A stretch of DNA of 17,258 nt from an uncultured Petrimonas sp. (lineage in GTDB: Bacteria > Bacteroidota > Bacteroidia > Bacteroidales > Dysgonomonadaceae), in NCBI GenBank assembly GCA_934621705.1, contig CAKTUP010000026.1, positions 1-17,258 of the forward strand. The letters run 5' to 3'. Numbering within the stretch: the stretch's first letter is position 1; every line of letters begins with the position of its first letter. Below, piece by piece: positions 1 through 6,780 of the stretch. Below the pieces are notes generated by a model that saw only the letters and a list, made by a program, of their open reading frames with translations, was not told the DNA's origin and did no database searches. Position numbers and translations under genes: made by a program.

Positions 1-1
1 C

Positions 2-313
2 GATTATGGTGTGTCAAAGAATAAACTCCATGTTGAAGTATTAGCTCAAACGAATAATACAGGAGGAAGTTCAGTAGAATGGAATCATTGGTCTCAGTGG
101 TTGAGTCAAGGATTTACAAAAGATGAACGAGAATATGAGAGACCTTGTCCAACCAGTAGCTCCTCAAGTGGGAGTGGTGGTGTATCAGGAAGTTATGGAG
201 GTGCTAGTGGTGGAATTTCTGGCTCAGGAAGTAGTAATCAGACAAATCCGGGAAATAGAAATGAAATTACTTGTGCATATGGTAATGTAAATTGCACTCC
301 AATTAAATGCTAA
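2..313 (+). CDS. NVEALA-type secreted small protein, 5' truncated, Gly/Ser-rich
   Basis: The reading frame is open from the window edge and ends at TAA 311-313, so the N-terminal export segment lies outside. The GTG at 11 is probably not the true start, because the frame runs upstream of it and the motif HVEVLAQT follows within ten residues. That motif matches NVEALAQT of the intact gene at 5146, where it lies 40 residues into the protein. After the motif there is a polar stretch, a Ser/Gly-rich segment of about 30 residues (roughly 150-240) and a tail with three cysteines (TCAYGNVNC, then a terminal KC). The other two NVEALA proteins here also have a cysteine pair near the C-terminus but lack the Gly/Ser linker. 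The NVEALA family is known from Bacteroidetes and has no established function. A hairpin and a beta-propeller lipoprotein gene follow immediately. Assignment rests on the motif, the cysteine tail and the neighbourhood. Confidence 0.6.
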   Translation, partial: DYGVSKNKLHVEVLAQTNNTGGSSVEWNHWSQWLSQGFTKDEREYERPCPTSSSSSGSGGVSGSYGGASGGISGSGSSNQTNPGNRNEITCAYGNVNCTPIKC

Positions 314-321
314 TTTATGAC

Positions 322-346
322 GAGAGATACTTTTTAAGTATCTCTC
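322..346 (+). terminator. Perfect 11-bp hairpin between NVEALA gene and propeller gene
   Basis: An 11-base arm (322-332, GAGAGATACTT) is exactly complementary to 336-346 with a 3-base loop. It begins nine bases after the stop of the NVEALA-type gene and 16 bases before the next start codon. The downstream sequence is AT-rich (atatatattt) rather than a clean T-run, so it may be a leaky terminator or an mRNA-stabilising 3' hairpin. A hairpin in the same place follows the NVEALA gene at 5146. Confidence 0.55.
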
Positions 347-362
347 ATATATATTTAATAAT

Positions 363-1586
363 ATGCAAAAATACATCATTATAATACCTCTTGCTCTTTT
401 TTTCACAATAACCTGTACAAACAGTTCTGATAAAGGTTCAAGATACAGTGAAGAGCAATTAAAATCTTTAAGTCTTGAAAATGCCATTGTTCTTAGCACC
501 AATAAGGATTCAATGGAGAACGTTAATCTAAATGCTTTTCTTAAGATAGAGAGTTTTAATTTAGAATCGTTAATAAAAGACATCCATCTGGTTTCTTTAG
601 AAACTAATGATGAAAGTTTGTTGGACGTTATATATAAAATAATAGTCACTGATTCTAATATTTATATTCACGACAGATTTAAGGGAGGTGGAATAGTTAT
701 TTTTGACAATAAAGGCAAGTTCATAAAAAGAATGCCCTATGGTCAGGGTCCTGGAGAAATTAACAGATTGCTTGATGTATCATATGATTTTGAAAAATAT
801 GAACTAATTGGATATCAACACCCATTTCTACTCTTTTATACATCTAATGGTGATTTTATTGAACAGAAAAGATTACCTTTTGGATTCTACAACTTTCAAT
901 CTGTACCGAATGGATATATTTTTAAAACTCTTGATAGTCAGGGGAATGAACATTTGGAGGAATTTAAAAACTACACTTTACTAGTAACCGATAAAAATTT
1001 CAAATTAAAGTCAGTTGCTTTACCATTTTATTTTGATAAAATTAACTATGGGGGATTTCATTATATAAATAATAATTATACTTTAAATGTAACACAAAGG
1101 TTTGAAGATACTATATATCAATATATAAGTGGAATTAATCAACTTGAGGCAAAATATGTTTTGAATTTTGATAATAAAAAACTTCCTAATAAATTTCTAA
1201 AAGGTTCTATGACCGAATTCAAAAATGCCATCAATAACAACAATTATTATTATTATTTAGGAGAATATTTGGAAACAAAACAGCATAACGCTTTTTTTTT
1301 AATGAATAATTCTACTGGATTAAAAACTATTATATACAGAGATAAAGGTTCACAAAAAATGACTGGAGGTACTCACGCTATTTATGATGATAAAAAACAA
1401 ATACCAGCAATAGGATTTCCCATCGCAACTTTTAGAAACTATTTCATTTCTTGTCATTTTCCCTCTGAATCAGATTCTTTATTATTTATGAGTTCTTTTT
1501 TATCAGAAAAGGATAAAAAGATTATTAAGATAGCAAATGAAGATGATAATCCCATATTAGTCTTTTTTGAATTAATGAATTTTTAA
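363..1586 (+). CDS. Six-bladed beta-propeller lipoprotein (BF3164-like / DUF5128-type)
   Basis: A 407-residue exported protein. The N-terminus has one Lys, a hydrophobic stretch (YIIIIPLALFF) and a Cys at residue 18 in a lipobox-like site (TITC, with a slightly unusual Thr before the Cys), so it is probably a lipoprotein facing the periplasm or cell surface. Residues 100-132 read as one propeller blade (IYIHD, then IVIFDNKGKF, ending GQGPGE). The G-x-G-P-x-E signature followed by alternating hydrophobic strands is characteristic of Bacteroidetes six-bladed propeller lipoproteins, often encoded beside NVEALA peptides. Their ligands are unknown; binding rather than catalysis is the usual assumption. 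A T9 run at 1292-1300 and an AAC/TAT trinucleotide stretch near 1232-1257 lie inside the gene. The Trx-like gene starts five bases after the stop, so the two are probably co-transcribed. Family assignment is fairly sure, role unknown. Confidence 0.75.
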   Translation: MQKYIIIIPLALFFTITCTNSSDKGSRYSEEQLKSLSLENAIVLSTNKDSMENVNLNAFLKIESFNLESLIKDIHLVSLETNDESLLDVIYKIIVTDSNIYIHDRFKGGGIVIFDNKGKFIKRMPYGQGPGEINRLLDVSYDFEKYELIGYQHPFLLFYTSNGDFIEQKRLPFGFYNFQSVPNGYIFKTLDSQGNEHLEEFKNYTLLVTDKNFKLKSVALPFYFDKINYGGFHYINNNYTLNVTQRFEDTIYQYISGINQLEAKYVLNFDNKKLPNKFLKGSMTEFKNAINNNNYYYYLGEYLETKQHNAFFLMNNSTGLKTIIYRDKGSQKMTGGTHAIYDDKKQIPAIGFPIATFRNYFISCHFPSESDSLLFMSSFLSEKDKKIIKIANEDDNPILVFFELMNF

Positions 1587-1591
1587 TTACA

Positions 1592-2209
1592 ATGAAGATG
1601 AAAAAAATAATGATCCCTTTGATTCTTCTATTGTTTGCGATAAATATTTATACATTGATGCGTTTGTATCGAATAAAAAAAAATGCTACACACTTATACG
1701 GAACATTAACTGAAAATCAAGAATTAAATTTTTACAAAATAAATTTTTCAACAAGTCTAAATAATGATGGTGTTAGACTAGAAAATGTTTTACTACAAGA
1801 CTCTTTAGGTAAAAAACAATCACTTCAAAGTATATTTAATAAAGGTCAAAAACAAATTTTAGTTTGTAGATTTTCCGAGTTTCATTGTGAAAGTTGTGTA
1901 GATTTTTCAATACAACTACTTCTTAGTACAAATGTTTTTTTAGGGAAAAATAATCTATTATTTTTAGGATCTTATCAAAATAATAGAATCTTCAATAGAG
2001 AAAAGGAGCTTTTCGGAATTAATCAATTTAGTACATATAATACTCCTACTTTAAATATCTCATTAGAAGAAATCGGATACCCATATTTTTTTATATTAGA
2101 GGAAAATTTAACAATATCTAATATTATTATTCCAGATAAAAATATGCCTACCTTAACTCAAAAATATATTGAAGTTATCGGCAATCGTTACTTTAATAAT
2201 CATAAATAA
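1592..2209 (+). CDS. Membrane-anchored thioredoxin-like protein with CxxC
   Basis: A 205-residue protein with an N-terminal membrane anchor (about residues 5-23) followed by Arg/Lys residues and no lipobox Cys. The rest would be periplasmic if the anchor acts as an uncleaved signal. The segment at residues 92-104 is a hydrophobic strand (QILVCRFSEF) running into HCESCVDF, giving the pair C99-E-S-C102 at the position of a thioredoxin active site. The later GYPYFFILEENL resembles the cis-Pro strand region of TlpA/redoxin folds. This places it with periplasmic thioredoxin-like proteins seen near propeller lipoproteins in Bacteroidales. Whether it reduces, oxidises or only binds thiols cannot be read from sequence. 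It starts five bases after the propeller gene, so it is likely in the same operon, and both neighbouring NVEALA peptides carry cysteines that could be substrates (inference). Confidence 0.65.
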   Translation: MKMKKIMIPLILLLFAINIYTLMRLYRIKKNATHLYGTLTENQELNFYKINFSTSLNNDGVRLENVLLQDSLGKKQSLQSIFNKGQKQILVCRFSEFHCESCVDFSIQLLLSTNVFLGKNNLLFLGSYQNNRIFNREKELFGINQFSTYNTPTLNISLEEIGYPYFFILEENLTISNIIIPDKNMPTLTQKYIEVIGNRYFNNHK

Positions 2210-2276
2210 TAAATTTCAGATCGCAAATAATTATTTGAATAACAAAATTGTATTATCCTCAATCAAATACAAATAT

Positions 2277-3782
2277 ATGAATAATCCTTTTGCCTCAAGA
2301 CTTTTTATTTTAATAAAAAACAGAAAAATCATTTTATTTTATTTGATCATTACAGTATATATTTCAGTAACTATTAATAGTAATGGCTTTCATCATCCTG
2401 ACGAGCATTTTCAACTTATTGAGTTCGCGGGATTCAAAGCCGGTTGGAATACAGGATATGATTTAGCGTGGGAATATGACTATCATATTCGTCCTACACT
2501 ACAACCCTATATCGCTTTGATAATATTTAAAACTTTCAACTTCTTTAAAATTGATAATCCATATACACTTGCTTTAATTTTGAGAGGATTAACAGCTTTA
2601 TTTTCCATTTTTGTAATTTCTTTTTTTATTCAATCAAACAAGTTAACCTTAGAAAGAAGGTCCTATTTATATTTTGTACTTTTATCTTTTTTATTGTGGT
2701 TTCTTCCTTCTATCAATGTTCGTTTTTCTTCCGAAACATGGGCTGGATTGAGCTTATTATTATCAGTCGGGGTAATTCAACGAAATAAATCATCAAAGAG
2801 TTATTTTTTTCTTATCGGAATATTATTGGGGTTAAGCTTTGAATTCCGTTTTCAAATAGGTCTTTGCATCGTTGGCATTCTCTTGTGGCTATTGATCGTA
2901 AAAAAGACACATTACTTCAATTGGTTTATTACCATAAGTGGATTGTTAGTAGTAATTATTTCATGTGCGGTTTTGGATTCTTTTTATTATAATTCAGTTG
3001 TATTTACTCCGTACAACTATCTAAAAATTAATGTCATTGATAAAGTTTCAAGCTTATTCGGAACAGAGCCTTGGTATTACTATTTAAGAATAATATCCGA
3101 AGCCCCCTCTTTACTTATAGGGTATATGATTATTTTCTCGATATTTTTTCTTTTAATCACTGACTATAAGAATATAATTCTTTGGTGCATCTTTCCTTAT
3201 TTGATTGTGCACTCCATTATTCCGCATAAAGAGCCTCGTTTTCTATTCCCTTTAGTTAATTTTATTCCGATTTTATTAGTTTGGACTTATGAGAGTGTTT
3301 CTAAATATAGAAACTTAAAAATTCATTTTATTTTAAATATATTGATTGTAGCGGCAATAATTATAAACATAGGGGGATTATTTATTATTTTCAAGCCTGC
3401 CGGTAATGGGAATGTAAATTTAGCTAACTATATTCACAAGAGTTATTCGAAAAATGAACCCATTGAAGTTTATAGTTCGTATTTAGGCCCATACTCCGTA
3501 GGAAACGCGAAAGGATTAATTGCTAATTTTTATACAAATAATGAGATCGAACTATATTTTATTGATGATGATTTTATATTTACTCTTCCTGACAACAAGC
3601 TTATTGTTGTACCAAAAGGTTTTTTTAGAGATCGTCAATTACTCACAGAAGCTGGCTATAAAATTCAAAAAGAGAGTATTCCTAATTGGATGAGTTTTTT
3701 TAATAAACTATATCGTGTGTATAACGAGAACTCCGTTCTTCTATTATATACACAAGAATCAGTTGATGCGAATATTCCTTAA
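2277..3782 (+). CDS. GT22-family (ALG9/PIG-B-like) multi-pass glycosyltransferase
   Basis: Read from ATG 2277 this is a 501-residue polytopic membrane protein. The frame is open to TTG 2169, but that would overlap the preceding gene and add 36 polar residues before the first membrane segment, so ATG 2277 is preferred. Two hallmarks of GT-C family 22 mannosyltransferases are visible. The first is the acidic first luminal/periplasmic loop, HPDEHFQ at residues 40-46 with D42-E43 as the expected catalytic acids, followed further on by RPTLQPY. The second is the HKE motif, H317-K318-E319-P-R-F-L-F-P, in a late loop. Eukaryotic relatives add mannose from a polyprenyl-phosphate donor to N-glycan or GPI precursors. 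In a bacterium this would act on the periplasmic face with an undecaprenyl-phosphate sugar; the sugar and acceptor cannot be determined. The GtrA-like gene nearby fits such donor flipping. The next gene starts ten bases after the stop. Confidence 0.75.
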   Translation: MNNPFASRLFILIKNRKIILFYLIITVYISVTINSNGFHHPDEHFQLIEFAGFKAGWNTGYDLAWEYDYHIRPTLQPYIALIIFKTFNFFKIDNPYTLALILRGLTALFSIFVISFFIQSNKLTLERRSYLYFVLLSFLLWFLPSINVRFSSETWAGLSLLLSVGVIQRNKSSKSYFFLIGILLGLSFEFRFQIGLCIVGILLWLLIVKKTHYFNWFITISGLLVVIISCAVLDSFYYNSVVFTPYNYLKINVIDKVSSLFGTEPWYYYLRIISEAPSLLIGYMIIFSIFFLLITDYKNIILWCIFPYLIVHSIIPHKEPRFLFPLVNFIPILLVWTYESVSKYRNLKIHFILNILIVAAIIINIGGLFIIFKPAGNGNVNLANYIHKSYSKNEPIEVYSSYLGPYSVGNAKGLIANFYTNNEIELYFIDDDFIFTLPDNKLIVVPKGFFRDRQLLTEAGYKIQKESIPNWMSFFNKLYRVYNENSVLLLYTQESVDANIP

Positions 3783-3792
3783 ATGTAGTTAT

Positions 3793-4452
3793 ATGAAACA
3801 GCTAAAAAAGACCCTTTTTTTCTTTTTACTAATAATTATTGTATCAGTCTTTATCAGAATATTCATTGGCGAACCGACAAAAGTATCAAGTTCGAGCATG
3901 GAACCTACAATAAAATCGGGGGATTGGTTATGGGTAAATAAGTTTGATTACGGAGCTGTTTTACCTAAACGCTGGGCAGATATTCCTCTCTTAAATATTG
4001 TAACTTGGTTCGCTGAGTTCCGGCAAAGAGATATAAAAAACAATTGGAAATATCATCGTATGAAAGGATTCAATAAACCTAAAGTAGGAGATATCGTAGT
4101 TTTTAATAGTCCGGAAGATATTGATATATTATTAGTAAAACGTATATCACAAATTCTGCATGCTAATTCATGGATTTATCTTGATTCTATAAATTATGAT
4201 GCTTATAATGATATAATAAATCAGGAAACAGAAACTAAAATACAAAATGGAATTATTTATATTAATGATACATTAAGTAATCGCTATAGGTTGAAAAATA
4301 ATTATTATTATCTTTTAGGAGATAACGCCTCAATATCCAGAGATAGCCGTTTTTTTGGATACATTAGTGAGGAAAATATAATAGGAAAGGTTAATAGAGT
4401 AATTTTTTCTACAGGAAACAGTGGAAAAAGAATGTTGAAAAAGGTAGAATAA
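3793..4452 (+). CDS. lepB: Signal peptidase I (family S26), probable accessory copy
   Basis: Read from ATG 3793, ten bases after the previous stop, it is 219 residues; the frame extends upstream to 3715 but only by overlapping the glycosyltransferase gene. One N-terminal membrane segment (about residues 8-25) is followed by the catalytic box SSSSMEPT with nucleophile S35. The second box VGDIVVFNSPED leads to LLVKRI with general base K116, and the C-terminal box reads LGDN then SRDSRFFG. All catalytic features of a Ser/Lys signal peptidase are therefore present, and it should cut signal peptides from exported proteins on the outer face of the inner membrane. It lies in an accessory-looking AT-rich cluster, between a glycosyltransferase and GtrA and near NVEALA genes, so a dedicated or secondary role is plausible. 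The housekeeping lepB is probably elsewhere (inference). Confidence 0.88.
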   Translation: MKQLKKTLFFFLLIIIVSVFIRIFIGEPTKVSSSSMEPTIKSGDWLWVNKFDYGAVLPKRWADIPLLNIVTWFAEFRQRDIKNNWKYHRMKGFNKPKVGDIVVFNSPEDIDILLVKRISQILHANSWIYLDSINYDAYNDIINQETETKIQNGIIYINDTLSNRYRLKNNYYYLLGDNASISRDSRFFGYISEENIIGKVNRVIFSTGNSGKRMLKKVE

Positions 4453-4456
4453 ATAA

Positions 4457-4840
4457 ATGGATTTTGTTTTTAAGTTCATAAAATTTGGAATAGTGGGCGG
4501 AACCGGAATAATTGTCGACTTTTCAATCACCTGGATTTGTAAAGAGAAACTTCAACTAAATAAATACATTTCGAATTCAATAGGTTTTCTATTTGCAGCA
4601 ACATCAAATTATATACTAAATCGGATATGGACATTTCAAAGTTCCAATAAACAAATTGTAAGAGAGTATATCTCATTTTTGTTTATATCTCTTATCGGAT
4701 TAGGATTTAACAATTTGGTTATTTTTATATTGCATGAAAAAATGAAAATGAATTTTTACTTTGCCAAAATAATAGCCACCGGCATTGTGGTACTATGGAA
4801 TTTTTTTGCAAACTATTATTTTACATTTCGCCCATGTTAA
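4457..4840 (+). CDS. GtrA-like membrane protein (polyprenyl-phosphate sugar flippase family)
   Basis: A 127-residue protein with four predicted membrane segments and the GtrA-type pattern: FIKFGIVGGTGIIVDF in the first segment, then SNSIGFLFAATSNYILNRIWTF around the second, and FFANYYFTF at the end. Length matches the family (about 120-150). GtrA-type proteins are thought to move undecaprenyl-phosphate-linked sugars across the inner membrane, supplying GT-C enzymes on the periplasmic side. It starts four bases after the signal peptidase stop, so co-transcription with the GT22-like gene two genes upstream is likely. The soluble GT2 enzyme that would load the sugar onto the lipid is not in the window. 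Confidence 0.82.
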   Translation: MDFVFKFIKFGIVGGTGIIVDFSITWICKEKLQLNKYISNSIGFLFAATSNYILNRIWTFQSSNKQIVREYISFLFISLIGLGFNNLVIFILHEKMKMNFYFAKIIATGIVVLWNFFANYYFTFRPC

Positions 4841-5145
4841 TCTATAAACATATTTCTTTGATAATAGTGTACAGGTGGTTCATTTGAGTTCGAAAAATTT
4901 GAGTGACGAGAGATATTATGAAAAACAGAATTCAACCAGAATCTTAACACTTCAGTTTTTTGTTATACAGAAAACCTTCGTTTCCTTTGTGTTGATTCTA
5001 AAAATGACAGAAAGGAGGCAAAAGGCAAGAAAAAAGAGACCATAACGATCAAGCCTTAGACTTGAGCTATTGAAAGGATACATATAGCAGAGAAACAGAT
5101 TAAAAAAACAACAAAATTTACAAAATCATTTAAGACGAATTTATT
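4841..5145. other. Intergenic region of about 300 bases before the intact NVEALA gene
   Basis: No convincing gene lies here. It is AT-rich, with a candidate promoter at 4959-4989 and, if that is used, a leader of about 150 bases. An AGGAGG sits at 5013-5018 but no suitable start codon follows it. A small imperfect stem (TCAAG/CTTGA around 5050-5066) is too weak to call as a riboswitch. The stretch just before the start codon is A-rich, which is usual for Bacteroidetes translation starts. Confidence 0.5.
4959..4989 (+). promoter_or_regulatory. Candidate Bacteroidetes-type promoter upstream of NVEALA gene
   Basis: TTTG at 4959-4962 is followed, after 19 bases, by TTCCTTTG at 4982-4989. This matches the Bacteroides -33/-7 pattern (TTTG, 19-21 bases, TAnnTTTG) with one mismatch. 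Transcription would then begin near 4996, leaving a leader of about 150 bases before ATG 5146. A second, weaker pair (TTTG 4857-4860 and TTCATTTG 4879-4886, spacing 18) lies upstream. The T-rich, simple sequence here makes chance matches likely. Confidence 0.3.
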
Positions 5146-5391
5146 ATGAGTAAAAAAACAATATTAAGCAGTATATTCGCAATTGCGTTAGTGGTAGTTG
5201 CAGGATTGGGAATTAACAAGAGTGTAAATAGCGATGTATATCTTTCGGATTTGGCATTAGCTAATGTAGAGGCATTAGCACAGACTGAAACGGGAGATGA
5301 GTTTTATGCTGCAACAGGATGTCATGCAACAATTGAAAATATAAGTTGTACGGGCAAGAATGGCAAAACTTATTCCTACGCTTACAGCTGA
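5146..5391 (+). CDS. NVEALA family secreted small protein, intact
   Basis: An 81-residue protein. A short basic start (MSKKT) and a hydrophobic segment at about residues 6-24 give an export signal. The defining motif follows: LALANVEALAQT, with NVEALA at residues 40-45. The C-terminal part is small and polar with two cysteines, C59 and C68 (GCHATIENISC), then TGKNGKTYSYAYS. The broken gene at 6516 keeps the same order and much of the same wording after the motif (C, TIEN, C, then KNG and TYAY), so the Cys pair and the aromatic tail are conserved locally. The family is known from Bacteroidetes but has no established function. ALA-Gln would suit a signal-peptidase cut, although it lies about 16 residues past the hydrophobic segment, farther than in usual signal peptides. 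A strong hairpin follows, then a propeller lipoprotein. Confidence 0.88.
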   Translation: MSKKTILSSIFAIALVVVAGLGINKSVNSDVYLSDLALANVEALAQTETGDEFYAATGCHATIENISCTGKNGKTYSYAYS

Positions 5392-5420
5392 ATCTTTTGA
5401 TCTTATTCTACTGAATAGGT

Positions 5421-5461
5421 GCAGTTAAATACGTTAGCCGATTTAACTGCTCCTTATTTTT
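5421..5461 (+). terminator. Rho-independent terminator after the NVEALA gene
   Basis: A 10-base arm at 5421-5430 (GCAGTTAAAT) is perfectly complementary to 5441-5450, with a 10-base loop, and is followed by a T-rich stretch (TCCTTATTTTT, 5451-5461). It lies 29 bases after the NVEALA stop and 23 bases before the next start. It should end or reduce transcription between the peptide and the propeller lipoprotein, giving more peptide than lipoprotein message unless the latter has its own promoter. Confidence 0.75.
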
Positions 5462-5484
5462 AACAATTAAACTTATTAATAAAA

Positions 5485-6495
5485 ATGAGAATTATTATTT
5501 TGCACATAATTTTATTGTGTTTTCTTTTAATTTCCTGTCGATCTGAGAAGAAAGATGTACTGAGAGAAACTGTAGAGTACAAAGTAATTACAGATAGTAT
5601 TTTTACTCGAATGCCCGGTACAATGATAAAAACTGATGATTATTTAGTTTGGCAAGATCCTTTTGCGATAGATGGTTTTGCACATATAATTGATATTAAA
5701 AAAGATAAGGAAATAGCTGCAATAGGGGTAATAGGACAAGGACCTGATGAATTTAATACACCTTCTATTTGTACTTCATCTTCAAAAAACAGCATATTTG
5801 TATATGATATGAATACTTCGCATCAAGCCTACTATTTTATAGACAGTTTGAAGGAGAATAAAAATCCATATTATAAATATACTGACAATCCTCAAAATAG
5901 TATTACCGGCATTATAAATATAGCTGAAAATAAATTCATAATTTCCCAACCGTCTAAAGATAAAAGATTTAAGATTATTAATAATGAAAATATTACGGAA
6001 TTTGGCAACCCATTAATTTCTATGCAGTTAGATAATTCTTACGATGTATATCAGGGTGCGATTAGTTATAATTACAAAAGACAAAAATTTGTATTTACGT
6101 CTCTTAGACTACCTTATATAGAAATATATGATATTAAAAATAACATCCCAACATTAGTCTATAAATCTGATCTTGGTAAAGAGTCATATTCTATAGAAGG
6201 AAAAACATTAAAACCCTACTCACACAGAAAAGGCGCTAGAGATTTAACACTGCTAAAAGATTTTATTGTTGTTATTCAGCGTGATTATGATATTGACAAT
6301 ATAGACGAATCTACAGTTGGGATGGATTTTAATAAACTACCTAAAACTGTTTTTCTGTACGATTATAATGGTGGTTTAAAAAAAATAGTGGATGTTGGTA
6401 TTCCGATATTTAGAATAGCTGGCAATGTTAAGGACAATATATTATATGCTATTGGGGTTAATCCCGATTTTGTTATAGTAAAGTGTGAATTATAA
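5485..6495 (+). CDS. Beta-propeller (TolB-like/BF3164-like) lipoprotein
   Basis: A 336-residue lipoprotein. It starts with a basic residue and a hydrophobic stretch (IIILHIILLCFLLIS), with the lipidation Cys at residue 18 in LISC. The propeller signature GQGPDEF is at residues 84-90, after a typical strand (IIDIKKDKEIAAIGVIG), and later strands such as FIVVIQRDYD and VFLYDYNGGLKKIVDV fit further blades. It resembles the product at 363-1586 in layout but is about 70 residues shorter and clearly diverged, so this is not a recent duplication. It lies between the intact NVEALA gene with its terminator and the broken NVEALA gene. A binding or sensing role at the cell envelope is the usual guess; no ligand can be assigned. 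Confidence 0.72.
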   Translation: MRIIILHIILLCFLLISCRSEKKDVLRETVEYKVITDSIFTRMPGTMIKTDDYLVWQDPFAIDGFAHIIDIKKDKEIAAIGVIGQGPDEFNTPSICTSSSKNSIFVYDMNTSHQAYYFIDSLKENKNPYYKYTDNPQNSITGIINIAENKFIISQPSKDKRFKIINNENITEFGNPLISMQLDNSYDVYQGAISYNYKRQKFVFTSLRLPYIEIYDIKNNIPTLVYKSDLGKESYSIEGKTLKPYSHRKGARDLTLLKDFIVVIQRDYDIDNIDESTVGMDFNKLPKTVFLYDYNGGLKKIVDVGIPIFRIAGNVKDNILYAIGVNPDFVIVKCEL

Positions 6496-6515
6496 GAATA
6501 TAAGTAATGATTAAC

Positions 6516-6753
6516 ATGAAAACTGTTTTTAATAAGCTATGTATATTAGGTATATTATTAGTTTTGTATATAGTTTTTTCAATAAGAGCTAATAATATTA
6601 GATCTATTGATTTATCATTAGATAATATTGAAGCATTAGCCCTCTAACGAAGATGATATAACTCGATGTGCTTACATTCCAACAATTGAAAACGTTAAAT
6701 GTACAGATAAAAATGGATATACCTACGCATATTTGATTTTGGTTTGTTATTAA
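6516..6753 (+). pseudogene. Third NVEALA gene, broken by a single-base frameshift
   Basis: From ATG 6516 (or 6507, three codons earlier) the frame encodes a hydrophobic export segment and then LSLDNIEALA, a clear NVEALA motif at residues 37-42. One codon later it hits TAA at 6645-6647. In the next frame, from 6643, the sequence continues SNEDDITRCAY, then TIENVKC, then TDKNGYTYAY, and stops at TAA 6751-6753. This closely follows the C-terminal half of the intact protein at 5146 (C, TIEN, C, KNG, TYxYAY). Removing one C from the CCC at 6640-6642 restores a 78-residue protein, close to the 81 residues of the intact copy. Neither half is long enough for routine gene callers. It is most likely a recent pseudogene or a sequencing indel; a programmed frameshift is possible but poorly supported. 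Confidence 0.85.
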
Positions 6754-6780
6754 TGTAGATACTCTTTTACAGCATAGAAG

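Noticed and set aside
2169..2276. Longer start (TTG 2169) for the GT22-like gene
   Set aside because: It overlaps the Trx-like gene and adds a stretch that looks like translated AT-rich spacer; ATG 2277 is followed directly by a normal basic-then-hydrophobic N-terminus.
5013..5018. AGGAGG as a ribosome binding site
   Set aside because: No start codon follows at a usable distance, and Bacteroidetes rarely rely on this sequence; the 13-codon frame beginning at the ATG just upstream ends almost at once.
5046..5070. Small stem (TCAAG/CTTGA) in the NVEALA leader as a riboswitch
   Set aside because: Five pairs with a 7-base loop and no recognisable aptamer; chance structures of this size are common.
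6639..6650. Programmed +1 frameshift in the third NVEALA gene
   Set aside because: The CTC TAA C layout recalls prfB, but re-pairing of the Leu-tRNA on UCU would be poor and no upstream Shine-Dalgarno-like stimulator is seen. The intact paralogue needs no shift, so a plain indel is simpler.
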